Source of the DNA: Nemertoderma westbladi | Taxonomy: Eukaryota > Xenacoelomorpha > Nemertodermatida > Nemertodermatidae | DNA: 56,547 nucleotides | Direction: 5' to 3' | NCBI GenBank assembly: GCA_032718475.1 | Contig: JAUCBJ010005009.1 | Coordinates: 1-56,547, forward strand | Shown here: positions 1-12,300 of the stretch, piece after piece | How the letters are laid out: each line of letters opens with the position of its first letter | Position numbering within the stretch: the stretch's first letter is position 1 | Program-made: the position numbers and the translations under genes | The notes under the pieces: generated by a model | The model's database searches: none | Told to the model about the DNA's origin: nothing | Seen by the model: the letters and a program-made list of their open reading frames with translations, nothing else

Positions 1-186
1 TACATGTCTGATGGCAGATGTCTGAGACACAGGAGACAATATGTTGTAAACATCTTATTAATTTCCTCTTTTGTCAAGCAGTAATAAAAATAAAGTATTC
101 TCAAAAAATCATATCATTAATACCCAATTATGTATTATATTTATTAAATGTACTTTATAAGTTAATTCGAATTATTTTTTTTTTTT

Positions 187-467
187 TGGGGGGGGGGGGC
201 GTGGGGGGGGGGGGGGGGGGAGGAACTGGAGGCAATAAAAATTCATCCCTCTTCAGGGGAAATTGGACGCAAATAACAGCGGTTTACGAGCCAAAATAAA
301 ACTGTAACCTGTTCTATTGTGTTTAGTTTATTGTTTTGGTCAAACTAACGTTCCACTGTAACCTGCACCTTTCCATAAATTGAGAATTTAACATTGAGGC
401 AGGATTTTAATTCGCCAAGGCGGGTTTTGCGTCCAGTCCCGCCCCCCCCCCCCCCCCCCCCCCCCTG
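187..467. mobile_element. MITE, copy 1, bounded by poly-G and poly-C ends
   Basis: The left end is a G run followed by GGAACTGGAGGCAA. The right end is TTTTGCGTCCAGTCCC followed by a long C run, so the ends are inverted copies (GGAACTxGACGCAA type). The interior shares long stretches with 32137-32303, such as AATTCATCCCTC, GGGGAAATTGGACGCAAATA and TGTGTTTAGTTTATTGTTTT, and with degenerate copies at 43732 and 55229. It has no coding capacity. It ends only about 140 bp upstream of the receptor start codon, so it lies in or next to the promoter or 5' UTR. Exact homopolymer lengths may be unreliable in assembly. Confidence 0.7.
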
Positions 468-606
468 TCTCAATTATATATCCTTTTTAATTGAATTAAA
501 TAAGTATACCTATATTTAATAACATTTTATATAACTTAATAATTAACTTATCTATAACTTATATTCGACATAGTATAGTAGATACTGTTTGTAATAATAT
601 TCTTAA
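468..606 (+). promoter_or_regulatory. AT-rich sequence just upstream of the receptor start codon
   Basis: About 140 bp of very AT-rich DNA between the MITE and the ATG, with several TATA-like strings (for example around 475-485 and 500-540). It may be 5' UTR or core promoter, but no element can be singled out by eye. In-frame stops show the coding frame does not extend upstream. Confidence 0.25.
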
Positions 607-791
607 ATGGATTTCAACCAAAGTATTGTGGGTGACGGTTACTCTATGGATGTCTGGAAGATTGCTCTAGTGTCTGCTCCAGGGGTCTTACTTATAATGA
701 CTATACTAATAGGAAACACATTGGTCTGTATAGCTGTTCATACAGATCGTAATCTTAAGGCTCCCCAGAACATGCTGTATATATCACTCGC
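607..791 (+). CDS. Aminergic GPCR (alpha-2 adrenergic / octopamine-tyramine-like), exon 1: N-terminus, TM1, start of TM2
   Basis: First coding exon of a rhodopsin-family receptor for a biogenic amine, expected in the plasma membrane and coupled to a G protein. It encodes a short extracellular tail with one N-glycosylation sequon (N4-Q-S), then TM1 (about residues 17-43) with the conserved G-N pair (N37 = 1.50), the first intracellular loop with LKAPQN (residues 50-55), and the first residues of TM2. LKAPQN is typical of alpha-2 adrenergic receptors and close relatives. A TAA stop lies immediately upstream in frame, so this ATG is the natural start of the open frame, although the base at -3 is T. 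The exon ends at a GTAAGT donor after two bases of codon 62 (phase 2), which matches the next exon. Alpha-2 versus octopamine/tyramine identity cannot be settled by eye. Confidence 0.9.
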
Positions 792-1860
792 GTAAGTTAT
801 TTATTAATAATAATCATAATAATACTGTTATTGATGAAAATTCCATAAATTGAAAGGAACATAATTCACGTGCACGATGATTTTCTAAGCAAAACATCCG
901 TACTCAGCCTGCGTACTGATTTTTGAGCGGAAGAAAGTCAGGTAATTCCACCGTTTTTGACGAGTTTCGTATGACAAGATCGATATTTTCCCACACACAA
1001 TGTCTAACTGTAAACGTAAAGAAGCCTGTTAGTTTTTACCCCACATTGTTATAATATAATACAACAATTTGGTACTCCAAAATGTATATTATTTTATATA
1101 AAAAACTTATTCTTAATAGCGTTCGTGCAGTTCAGTTGATTTAGTACTCATTTTTGGTATATTTGTGTTATTTTATTTGTTTAATTTGTATTAGACATTT
1201 AGTCAATGAAACATTATCTATCTGATAGCCATACAAAGATAGGTGATTGATTACTTTATAATAGACATATTGTTAAACTGTCACATGCGGTACAGGAATA
1301 ACAGCTGGAATCGTGAAATTCAATTCCGCGTCGCATAAAGGATCTAATCGGAAGCTTTCATCTCAGTTTTTGATCGATTTCTTTGTAAGGGAATTCAATT
1401 TGCACTTGTATCACAAAATGCGTCGTTATAACCTCAAACAGTATTTATAGCAAGGTCGTCTCGGATGGTGGTGATACATCGTTTGTCAAAATCGTAAAAG
1501 GAAATGTGGCAATTAAAAATCTGGTTCCATCCCAACCACCACCATGGCGCACAAAAGAGCTCAAAGATTAATTAATATCAAAGATAAATAATAAGTGGCT
1601 CAGTTATTATAATAGAACTTATTCATTTAACATTTTTTGTTCGCCTTTGGGTCAAAATGTTGTATTATAGTTGTATGTTTCTATCGCTACCATAGGTGAT
1701 TGACCCCTTGTACCCCACCACTTATTCCCATCCCAATCCCAATAAGAAAAATATATTTTCAACTTTTCCTTCACCAATATACTCATAATTTTCTCCATTA
1801 ATATTTTGGGAAGTGGGAGATTAAGCTCTCAAATTAATGCGGGATCTGTTTGTCTACTAC
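792..1860. other. Start of intron 1; mostly no recognisable feature
   Basis: AT-rich intron. At about 1480-1640 a short plus-strand reading, NLVPSQPPPWRTKELK, followed by a Trp-containing stretch, resembles the linker between endonuclease and reverse transcriptase in jockey/CR1-type LINEs, so a small LINE scrap is possible. Nothing else is supported. Confidence 0.3.
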
Positions 1861-2894
1861 CCACTTGGTCTATGGTTCCACGTCCTCCCCTGTTGGACTA
1901 TGGGTCCATATGTCCTCCCCTGTAGGTCTATGGGTCCAGATGTCCTCCACTATTGGTCTATGGGTCCATATGTCTTCCCCTGTTGGTCTATGGGTCCATA
2001 TGTCCTCCCCTGTTGGTCTATGGGTCCATATGTCCTCCACTGTTTGTCTATGGGTCCATATGTCTTCCCCTGTTGGTCTATGGGTCCATATGTCCTCCCC
2101 TGTTGGTCTATGGGTCCATATGTCCTCCCCTGTTGGTCTATGGGTCCATATGTCCTCCCCTGTTTGTCTATGGGTCCATATGTCCTCCACTGTTGGTCTA
2201 TGGCACCATATGCCCTCCCCTGTTGGTCTATTGGTCTATATGTCTTCCCCTGTTGGTCTATGGGTCCATATGTCCTCACCTGTTGGTCTATGGTTCCAGG
2301 TCCTCCCCTGTTGGTCTATGGGTCCATATGTCCTCCCCTGTTGGTCTATGGGTCCAGATGTCCTCCACTATTGATCTATGGGTCCATATGTCTTCCCCTG
2401 TTGGTCTATGGGTCCATATGTCCTCCCCTGTTGGTCTATGGGTCCATATGTCCTCCCCTGTTGGTCTATGGGTCCATATGTCCTCCACTGTTGGTCTATG
2501 GCACCATATGTCCTCCCCTGTTGGTCTATTGGTCCATATGTCTTCCCCTGTTGGTCTATGGGTCCATATGTCCTCCCCTGTTGGTCAATGGGTCCATATG
2601 TAGTCCCCTTTTTGTCTATGGGTCCATATGTCCTCCCCTGTTGGTCTACAGGTCCATATGTCTTCCCCTTTTGGTCTATGGGTCCATTGTCCTCCCCTGT
2701 TGGTATATGGTTCCACATCCTCCCCTGTTGGTCTATGGGTCCATATGTCTTCCCCTGTTGGTCTATGGGTCCATATGTCTTCCTCTGTTGTATATGGGTT
2801 CATATGTCATCCCCTGTTGGTCTTTGGGTTCATATATATTCCCCTCTTGGTCTATGGGTTCATATGTCTTCCCCTGTTGGTCTGTGGTTCCATA
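1861..2894. repeat. 30-bp minisatellite (about 34 units) with higher-order structure
   Basis: Unit TGTTGGTCTATGGGTCCATA plus TGTCCTCCCC, 30 bp, in nearly perfect tandem. Because 30 is divisible by three and the unit has few stops, several frames on both strands stay open (up to 367 codons), but these are shadows, not genes. Variant units recur in the same order: a 28-bp unit with TATGGTTCCA at 1871, 2289 and 2706 (spacings 418 and 417), and TGGCACCATA at 2201 and 2499. Whole blocks were therefore duplicated, with unit loss between them. Confidence 0.95.
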
Positions 2895-3035
2895 TGGACT
2901 GAGTGCAACAGCTGAAACCTGGCCGTCTACTAACAGCTGAAACCTAAACAGATTTTTATTTGAATTACAGGTAGGCCTACTACAAATTAATTTATATCTG
3001 GCACCCTTTGGGCATAGTGATCTACTACTTTTAGA

Positions 3036-4343
3036 ATGTCGTTGCAGAGGAAAAGAAACAATAACAGCGATGACAACCATCGTCAAATTATGTCCTTATC
3101 TTCTCGTCGTCTCAGCATTGGAGATGCAGCTGGGAACCCCAATATAAACGAGTCGAAATCTCAACCAGAGAAACAATCGAAAGAAGAAAACATAAGGATA
3201 AGCGGGAAATCGTCAAATTTGGTCACAGCAACTACTAAATCGGTAGCGGATCCCACAGCAACTACTAAATCGGCACCGGATCCCACAGCAAATCGTGATG
3301 ATGGTCTAACTGAAATTGAGGTAGTTGTTCTGGCTCCAATTGCGACGTATTGATGATTTGCATCATAAAGCTAGGGACGGATTTCGGTCGGATCGACTTC
3401 TGCTGCGGAAAATGTGTTGGGTATCGTCTATCTAATTTATCAAAGGAAATGGAAGCCTTGGAACTGCGATTAGACCACAATATAACAAAACTCCACTGCC
3501 AAGTCGATGATTACGTTTCTCGGTCTAAGATCTTGGAGGTACAGATCAAAGATAATAGAGGAGCTATGGAGAATGCTTTCAAATACCTTAGGGTTGAGAT
3601 AGAATGTAATATCTAATAGATACAAAAGAAACACGATGATCTAGACCTAGGACTCGAAGATCTAAAATCTGCTGCCAGTAATCTCATGACTGAAAATACG
3701 ACTACTAAGGGTGATACAACAAGTAATGAAGCCTGGCCATGGAAAAACGTATCATATTCCCGCAGCAAAAAACCAAACAATACAACCAACCTTGCTATAC
3801 TAACACGGCAACTAAAACACGAAGAATCTGAACAAAATAAACGCAGATCAAACATCATTATATCCAGTTCCAGTCCGCAAGATAATGACAAAGATCTTAT
3901 TATCGACATCGCCTCTACTGTTAATGTCACACTAGAAGAGAACGATATAACCTCTAAACGTGTGGGGAAACTACGAGAAAACAGCTCGCAACCCGTAGCA
4001 ACCCCCAGAAAAACGGGCTAAACTACTTCAGAAAGCTCGTGACTTACGTAAATCACAAAGATATAACCACATATCGTTAGATCTCACAACAGAAGAAAGT
4101 CATCTGCAATATGACTTACGATAGGAATGGCATGCGATGCAATCTACTCAACCAGATATACGCTGGGCCATATACCGAAACGAAGTAGTTGACTCGGCCT
4201 CTATTAACAATCTAGGAAAAACCATGAACACAGCTGGGCTAACCAACAATCAATCTTTACATAGACAACGAACATTCTATTACGATTTAGTACCTCCTGT
4301 AATATATCCCCAACTACAACAAATCCATCTCAATCACAGGTAA
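3036..4343 (+). pseudogene. LINE ORF1-like (gag/coiled-coil) relic
   Basis: Consecutive open segments in shifting frames (3036-3353, 3350-3616, 3686-4021, then to 4343) read like the ORF1 of jockey/CR1/L2 LINEs. They comprise a polar N-terminus, a predicted coiled coil around 3420-3620 (heptad-like LSKEMEALELRLDHN), and then KRRSNIIISSSSPQDNDKDL and KRVGKL, which match the usual order of the ORF1 RNA-binding domain. A further segment contains RDLRKS. At least three frameshifts and one stop separate the pieces. In intact elements ORF1 coats the element RNA. Family assignment is by motif order only. Confidence 0.6.
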
Positions 4344-4379
4344 TAAATATAGAATGACTATATATTCCAATAACCAGAC

Positions 4380-4992
4380 ACACAGCACCCAGCGGGTCTG
4401 TGGTCTCTGCATCCATAACCATGGCATCCAGTGGGTCTCCGGTCCCTGCGTGCACACCTAAGGCACCCAGCGGGTCTCTGGTCCCTGCATCCAGACCCAC
4501 GGCACCCAGCGGGTCTCTGGTCCCTGCATCCAGACCCACAGCACCCAGCGGGTCTCCGGTCCCTGTGTACAGACCCACACCACCCGGCGGTTCTCTTGTC
4601 CCTGCATCCAGACCCACAGCACCCAGCGTGTCTCCGGTCCCTGCATCCAGACCCATGGCACCCAGCGGGTCTCCGGTTCCTGCATCCAGACCAACATCAC
4701 CCAGCGGGTCTCCAGTCCTTGCGTCCAGACCCATGGCACCCAGCTGGTCACCAGTCCCTGCGTCCCCACCGACGGCACCCAGTGGGTCTCCGGTCCCTGC
4801 ATCCAGACCCAAGGCACCCAACGTGTCTCCGATCCCTGCGTCCAGACCCAAGGCACCCAGCGGGTCTGCGATCCCTGCATCCAGACCCACAGCACCCAGC
4901 GGGTCTCCAGTCCCTGCATCCAGACCCACGGCACCCAGCGGGTCTCCATTCACTGCATCCAGACCCACGGCACCCGGTGTGTCTCCTATACT
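4380..4992. repeat. 39-bp minisatellite inside the LINE (about 15 units)
   Basis: Unit of 39 bp containing CAGCGGGTCTCCGGTCCCTG, then CATCCAGACCCACGGCACC. It stays open in several frames, giving 13-residue repeats such as APSGSPVPASRPT and long spurious reading frames on both strands. It sits exactly between the ORF1 relic and the reverse transcriptase, in place of the endonuclease domain. No function is claimed for the peptide. Confidence 0.95.
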
Positions 4993-5039
4993 GCATGTAC
5001 ACCAGCAGAACAAGTGTACCTTTTTTCCGAATTCTTCCT

Positions 5040-6500
5040 CTCAGTTTACAAAAAGCCAGCAATAAAAACAGCAGCAATTACTCCTCCAACATTATCCCCC
5101 ACTGAGGCTCCCTACTACGATAACTTTATTGACGACTACGATGTGTCTGTATCCACTGTACAACTACTTCTAACATCACTAAATGTTATCAAAGCCAGAG
5201 GCCCCAATAACTTACCACCACATTTCCTCCAACAATTAAGCATACAACTAGCACCATCTTTAGCTACATTATTTTTGGTGTTTAAAGACAACTGTTACTT
5301 TCCACGAGAATGGAAACATGCATCAATATCACCACGACATAAGAAGGGCAATATAACTCCAGTACCGCTTTACCGTCCAATATCTTTACTTGCCATCCCC
5401 TCGAAAATTCTAGAATGATGTATCTACATGCCAATTTACAGCCATCTTCGTTCACTTTATCATCGTGCCCAGTACGGTTTTAGAAACGGCTCGCATGTTC
5501 TTCAACTGCTTGTAGTTTTATATAAAATATATCACGCTATAGAAAATAATGATTCAACAGTAGAAATAATTTATCTAGACTTTCAAAAGGCTTTTGATTC
5601 TATATCTCATAGTTCGGTGCTACTAAAGTTATGGAAATTAGGAATTCGGGGAAAACTATGGGAAATGATATGTAGCTATCTATCACATAGAACTCAATCA
5701 GTGGAAGTTGGGGTGCAGTGTCAAAAACTAAAGATGTTGACAGCGGGACTCCGCAAGGGGTCAAAGTAACGGTCTTGAATTTAAAATCAGCAAATGTTAA
5801 CAACTTATCTTTCAAGGGCAGTCAAACGTAAAATTTATAAATAGCCGCCCGATAGAACGAACCACCTCAGAAAAAGATCTGGGAGTCACCTCATATAATT
5901 TTACCCGGACCGCTCATGTAGCTGAAAAATGCAGTAAAGGAAACATGGCCATCCAAAATGTGGAAGTGGATCAAATCTTACCGCTCATATCGAAATTAAA
6001 TATGTACAAATCTATGATTCTACCGATAATACCCTATGCATCACCATGTTGGTCTCCAAATAAACACGACCTATCACGTATAGAGAGTCTACAACGACAT
6101 GCCACTATCTGGATACTACGAGATAATGAATCGACCTACACAGATCGGCTCAAATCACTTAACATACTCCCCCTTTCTCTCTACTTACAACTCCTAGATT
6201 TGATGACGCTGTCGAAGATTATCGCTGGAAAATGCGATATCAACTGGGAAGAACACCTCAAACTAAGCAGACCATCAAACCAAAATACTCGTTCAAAAGA
6301 TCGGATTTTATTTAATGTTTCACAGCCGAAAAAATGCAAGTGAGAACAAAACTTTTGGTTCCGAGTACCTTACATTGCAATGTATTACCTAAGCGAATCA
6401 ATTTCACAAACCATGTAGGGCTTAAATCTCGTCTGATCGATTAATTTTTGAGGTTCTTCATTAAACACTACTCAATTGATATTCCCTGTAGCTGGTCGGT
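5040..6500 (+). pseudogene. LINE reverse transcriptase relic, active-site block deleted
   Basis: Open segments 5014-5418, 5428-5769 and 5945-6343 give RT landmarks in order: KARGPNNLPP, YRPISLLAIPSKILE, QYGFRNGS, LDFQKAFDSISH (the first catalytic Asp) and AGLRKGS. The frame then breaks and the segment expected to hold the Y-A-D-D motif is missing. It resumes with the C-terminal region (KDLGVT, YKSMILPIIPYASPCW). A Cys-rich end near 6480-6530 resembles the tail of jockey-group RTs. The missing catalytic block and the frameshifts rule out activity. Confidence 0.85.
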
Positions 6501-7083
6501 GTGCTGCAGCTGCGTCTTGATGAACTGTAGAAACAATAACTCTCATCTCGATGATTTATACCCATAGATAACGACTTATATTCTATAATCTTTATTAATT
6601 AATACAAATTTTATTACACTTCACATCCACTCCACGTATTTATTGCATCTCATTGTAAATCTTATACGCATATATCTCTTCATCATATTCATCATATATC
6701 ATCTCATTTTTACGACATCAAGTCCGACCCTTTTATTAATACGTATATATATATTTCATCTTATTTTAATACAAATATTTTTATCTCATTTCATATGAGA
6801 TCCAGTCTTCTGACCCTTTTAACTTCTTCTTTTAATCTCATAATTAGCACGACCGTTTTGAGACCAATTACATACAGTAATAATTTTAATTCGGTGTATT
6901 TTAATGTACCTTAATTAATTATTAACTCATATTTTAAACTAAGTAATGTATGAAATGTATGTAATGTATCTTTAATGGTGGAAACCCCATCACCATATAA
7001 TAATATAGTTAAATTGTCTATGCTATCTTTGTTCAGTTCTAAGTTATGGTGTAAATTTATAAATTAATAATAATAATAATAAT

Positions 7084-7127
7084 ATGGTTCCACGTCCGCC
7101 CCTATTGGTTTATGGGTCCATATGTCC
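7084..7127. repeat. Detached piece of the 30-bp minisatellite beyond the LINE tail
   Basis: ATGGTTCCACGTCC followed by one more unit, matching the array at 1861-2894 including its TGGTTCCA variant. It marks the far side of the LINE insertion. Confidence 0.85.
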
Positions 7128-8243
7128 GGTCAATATAATATGCAGTACAACAAATATACTCAGTTACTTCCCATTCAAGGATAGACTTCCATTAAGTCTC
7201 ACAGCTCTCGCCTTAAATAATTTAAATAATTATGCATTTTCTATTCTAATATTTTGCAGTCTTGTACAATAATTAATGTGTTAATAATTAATATTTCTAT
7301 ATTTAGTATTTATTACCTTACTTCTTCCCTGAAGATGATTTATTGATTAAATCGAAACGTTCAAATATTATTATAAATGTTTTTTTTCCAATTTGCACTA
7401 ATACTATGTATTATTCATTGTGAAACTAAGTTGCCCGTCTGGGACTTTAATTACTTCAATATAGTAAAGTTGCATTGTAAAAAAAAACAAGCACCACGGG
7501 GTAACCACAGGTAATAATTACAGTGATATATACTACTACCACTGCTACTACTACTGTGCTACTACTACTACTGCTACTACTACTGCTACTACTACTACTA
7601 CTACTACTACTACTGCTACTACTACTGTGCTACTACTGCTACTACTACTGTGCTACTACTACTGTGCTACTACTACTACTGTATTGATATTACAGAAATA
7701 AACAAAGAGTCCAGGGAATAATGATCTTCCTTCGCCTTCGTTTCAGGGATTATGTGGCTCAAATTTCGTCTAAAACGAGATATAGGCTACCTGCTGTCAT
7801 AGGCATGGTGCTTACGGCGACTCTAATGCCACATTCCAATTGCACTGTAGGCCTACACATACAGCAGGTCAGGCCATAATTGAACATAATTAGTGCGATT
7901 TGAAAGCAGTTAATTCAAATTTAAATCCGGAACATTTGATATAATTCAATACACATCATGAGCCAAAACGAATAGGTACAAATTAATTATATAATTATAT
8001 CAAATAACCTAAGTCAATGTGAAATAATAAATGTAAACAAATTTTCCCATTATTAAGGGATAGATTATTACGTAATAATGGAAAGAATAAAAAAAGATAA
8101 AAAGAAAGAAATGCTATTTATGTACGAAATTAATAATAATTACGTTATACTGTACGACTTTTGCAGACAGCTAATTTTACTAAGTATATTACTTACAATA
8201 ATGCTGAAAAATTAAGGTGCCTGTAGCAAAGTAAAAGGCAGTG
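7128..8243. other. Intron 1 sequence with a (CTA)n microsatellite
   Basis: A CTA/CTG trinucleotide tract runs from about 7525 to 7682 (ACTACTACTGCTACTACT type). The rest is AT-rich without coding signal. TAGGCCTA occurs at about 7847. Confidence 0.7.
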
Positions 8244-8453
8244 GAGTGTGTAGAGTAGGCCTACAGTAGAGTGTGTTGAGTATGTGTAGAGTAGGCCTAC
8301 AGTAGAATGTGTAGAGTAGGCCTACAGTAGAATGTGTAGAGTAGGCCTACAGTAGAATGTGTAGAGTAGGCCTACAGTAGAATGTGTAGAGTAGGCCTAC
8401 AGTAGAATGTGTAGAGTAGGCCTACAGTAGAATGTGTAGAGTAGGCCTACAGT
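8244..8453. repeat. 25-bp minisatellite built on TAGGCCTA (about 8 units)
   Basis: Unit GTAGAGTAGGCCTACAGTAG plus AATGT in tandem. One further partial unit (AGGCCTACAGTAGAATGTG) lies at 8775-8797, separated from the array by the insert at 8454-8774. Confidence 0.95.
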
Positions 8454-8774
8454 TGATCGGCATGCTGCATTGCTGCTGCATTTTTAAGAATGCTGTGCCG
8501 GCTTGTCGACAAAATTGCGCCGCCACAACTCCCTATCACACATGACATTTCAACTCTGAGTGCACTTCACTGCGACCTGCACCTGGCAGCAGGGGTACAG
8601 GGCATGACCCAGCAGATGAGCTGCAGAGCCAATGGTGGGTCATGTGCGCCAGAGTAGATATGGGTGATGGGCCTCATATCTGACTCCACTGCGACACCCA
8701 CCCTGTGGAATGGCAAACCAGGGTGTGGTATTTGCCCCGAGAGCTGACTCGGCAAAAAAGCACCCCCCAACCCC
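8454..8774 (-). mobile_element. 3' end of a LINE (family of 15040-16880) inserted in the 25-bp array
   Basis: 8458-8555 closely matches the plus-strand text at 15052-15145 (GATCGGCATGCTGCATTGC and TTGTCGACAAAATTGCGCCG), which is the 3' end of a minus-strand LINE. The following 200 bp, to 8774, is GC-richer and not recognised. Minisatellite units lie on both sides, so the block was inserted into the array or captured by it. Confidence 0.6.
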
Positions 8775-8993
8775 AGGCCTACAGTAGAATGTGTACACCC
8801 AGTACAGTAGAAACGAAAATTAATATTCAACCAAAATGAAGCCACACATCATTAACCAAACATACCAATATTGATTATAAACGTAACGGTTATAATTCTC
8901 TATAGCTGTACTATACGACTACTACAAATACAAAATTGGTTGCTCCACTGAAATATAAAATATAGTGGATAGACAACACGTTCGTGGGGCGTC

Positions 8994-9259
8994 GTACAGC
9001 AAGCGAACTTGAGCAAGATAGAAACAACTTCGATTTGATCTGGGGTCAAAGGTTCGAGTGGTATTTGCCCGTAACTTTCAAAAATATTTGAACTTTTTCT
9101 CTAGTATGCCCATACAAAATTTGGTTGAAAATGGTTAAAATCTTCGAATGTTATTTACGAATAAATTTTTCTTTACAGACGGACGGACATAAAATTTTGC
9201 CCTATTTACTAATTATAATTGTGCACTAAGGCTCGTCTTTACGGCGTGGCTCGCCCCAC
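8994..9259. mobile_element. Degenerate TIR element, GTGGGGCG ends
   Basis: Starts CGTGGGGCGTCG and ends GGCTCGCCCCAC, with an internal CAGACGGACGGACA motif. It shares these features with the clearer element at 18526-19131. No coding capacity. Confidence 0.45.
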
Positions 9260-9329
9260 AGTTATTTTAAAGCATTTTAAATCAAATGTATTTTAATTAG
9301 TGGTGCTTCATACAGGCATTCTTAATGTT

Positions 9330-12300
9330 GAAGTGATTTTATTTATTTATTTATTTAATTTTATTATATCGGACACGAGATCCATTGCACATACATAAAT
9401 AATATAAATTTCTAAAACACTACCAGCCTAGCCTAGCAACACAAATACATATAGATAATACTAAATTGCACGGTAGATATGCATGGAATACAGAGACTTC
9501 TTGAAAGGACGATATAAATTAGAATTATTCAATATCTAGCATTAAATCCCATCGTTTACGCAAAAGTGATCCAGAACAACCAGTGTAACAAGCATTAATA
9601 ATGTGATAACAACGGTTTCCAACATGATTTAACAGTGAAAATATATGAACTCTTACCATAGATAGCCTTAAAAGTATTAATACGATTAACAACTAACATT
9701 GTGTCGGCGTCATCAGCTCTCTGATAATTGAAAAGCAAACGAAAACCCATATTAAAAGCAACTTTAACTTTGCGTAGTGATTCAACTCTAAAAATAGACC
9801 AAAGCGAAACACAATACAGATTACAACAATAGCATTTAAATAAAGTAGATTTTACAAACGGCGAGCATTTACAGAAAAATCGAGAACGCTGATTTCCGCG
9901 ACCATATAAAGAACATTTAATTCGCTGCATGTCAGGCTCATCTGAAAGGTTACGTGACAAATTGTGACGTAAATAATTATATTCTAGAACACAATTCAAA
10001 ATTTTACCACCCAAATAAACATCACCAAATCGTCCTAACTGGAATGGAACTGGAGAAAGTACATACATTTCGATTTTGCTGGATTAAATGTTATATCAAA
10101 CTTAACTCCATATGTTTCACATATTTTAATTAACAAGCGCAGTCCCTGAACACTAGGGGACAAAAGACAAATATCATCAGCATAAAATAAGTAATTAATT
10201 AACAGATTATGCACCTTACGCTTACAACCAACTTTAGCTTTATGAAGTTCAATACTCAGATCTTTCATATATATGTTAAACAGCAGTGGTGAACAGATAC
10301 TGCCTTGACGCACCCCGTTAGTAACAAAAAAAATACCTGACACTGCACCACCCCACTGCACCGTAATTGACTGTTTAGTATACCAGTAGTGTAGTATCCT
10401 AACAACATCCACTGACAGAGAACAATCTATTAGTTTACGAAACAATTTATAATAATTCACCCTTAGAAGCATCAAGAAAGGCCGAAAAAACGGGTGAATC
10501 CTTAGACAGACATAAATGCACCGTTTCTTTCAAAGCAAAAATAGCCATTTCAGTTCCCAGCCCTAACATAAATCCAAACTGATAATTAGTAATTTTTACA
10601 CACTTAAATATATGGCCATACAGGCAGGATTCAAGCAACTTTGAAGCAATATTAGACAATGCAATAGGCCGAAAATTATTCTTATCGGATAACATCTCAT
10701 TTTTATCCTTAATAACCGGTAACAACGAACTATTAATAAGAGATTCAGGTAAAAAACCATGCGATAGAAAGCTATTATATAATAAACTCAAAATAACGTT
10801 TAAACGGTCACAACAAAAATTAAACTCTCCGGAAAAAGACCATCCGGTCCTGCCGCTTTACCACTGTCCGGAATATTTATTCCATTAAGTATATCACCTG
10901 GACCGCCCAGATCCATTTCACTCATCAAATTTTAGCTTTACAAAAGTAACATCAATAGGGTCAGCACCAACAGAATTAAAAATAGTCTCATAGTTAATTT
11001 TGAATAGCTCTGCAATATCAGGGTCAGTGTGGGCGCTACCGACCGATTTACTACGTGGAGCTTTCGAATTTGAAACTTTACTACAATTTTGCCAAAAAAC
11101 TTTCGGTGACGTCACAAAAGAATCAGCGAGTTTGTCCGCGCGGATTTGGTTTTCATTTTTCCTACAATTTCGAAATGCCAATTTAAATTGTGCTGCAGTC
11201 TTACGTTTAACTTCCCAAGCAATACCCGACTTCGGGCACCCATTCTCCTTCCAAATCCGAAAGGCCTCCAGCACCGATTCACGTTTCGATTTCAAAAATC
11301 ATTCCACCCCGGAATTTTGTTACCAGGACAACCAGTACAAGAATCGTGTTTGACACTCGGAATACAACTGGCTGTAGCCTTGGTCAAACATTCAATGACA
11401 TCAACATAACATTTATTCAATGAGTTCAAATGATCTCTGTTAGTACAGTGTACATCACTACACGTAATAATTTTGTAAGGAACAAAAATATTCTTAAGTT
11501 AAATATTAGAAACTGAGAAATAATCGAATCATACGAAAATAATCGTTTTTCATTTCTGGTGTAGCTTTTACCCAATTGGGTTTATACCTACCAGCGACAA
11601 AAAATTCAGAATTATTATTACTATCAATTGGACAGGAAAAATTAGCACAAATGTTAAAACCGACTGGCATGTGATCAATATCCGACATATCATAATAAAC
11701 TATTAAATTAGAAATAGATTGATGGAAGGAAGTTGTAGAAACAACGTGGTCAAGCCACGAGATAGTTCCGTGGGTGGACATGATTGACATAGGTAAAAGT
11801 ATTACGGGGAAGGTTAACCATATCACTGGGTATAAAACTCGACCAAGTACAAAAAGATTTTAGTTCTCTACCAAAATTACGATCGGGGTTGGCATTAAAA
11901 TCACCAACTATACAACATTGCGAGCCAGAAAAATCAGAGAAAATACTATAACATTTGCCTAGCAGTTCCATAAAATAGTCAACGTTGTCTGTTGAGTCAC
12001 AAGGCATATATATATTTATCAACAATATCGGTTGAGTATCAGTAGCTATTGTAACTCCCATTAACCTATCACTGTTGAATTTTTTATTTGTAATTAAAGA
12101 GGTTAAAGTCTCCCCCCTAAGAAAAGTCTCCCCCCAAAGAATGGTTAGTCCACCATGAGGTCAACCACAGCGTGGACCGTCCTCTAGATCGACAGCTGCC
12201 ACCCCATCACCTAAAAATCATGGTGAATTTTATTAAGATTACAAATATCCTGTTTGTACATCCAAGTTTCTTGCAAAAAAATTATATCATAATTACTGCA

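Larger units (their letters stand above)
2895..7083 (+). mobile_element. Degenerate non-LTR retrotransposon (jockey/CR1-like) with (TAA)n tail, inserted in the minisatellite
   Basis: About 4.2 kb containing ORF1 relics, an internal 39-bp minisatellite where an endonuclease would be expected, a broken reverse transcriptase, a 3' untranslated region of about 600 bp and a TAA-repeat tail at 7064-7083. The DNA immediately after the tail (7084-7127) is again the 30-bp minisatellite that ends at 2894, and both junctions lie at the TGGTTCCA variant. That fits insertion into the array with a short target duplication, although the duplication cannot be told from the repeat itself. Frameshifts and stops make it dead. 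Confidence 0.8.

Noticed and set aside
420-470. Long G and C homopolymers as pure sequencing artefacts
   Set aside because: They occur at matching points of repeated elements, so at least the presence of the runs is real. Their exact length may be wrong.
1837-2940. Long reading frames on both strands (up to 367 codons) in the 30-bp array
   Set aside because: Period divisible by three and few stop codons in the unit keep several frames open at once. The peptides are low-complexity and no frame is favoured.
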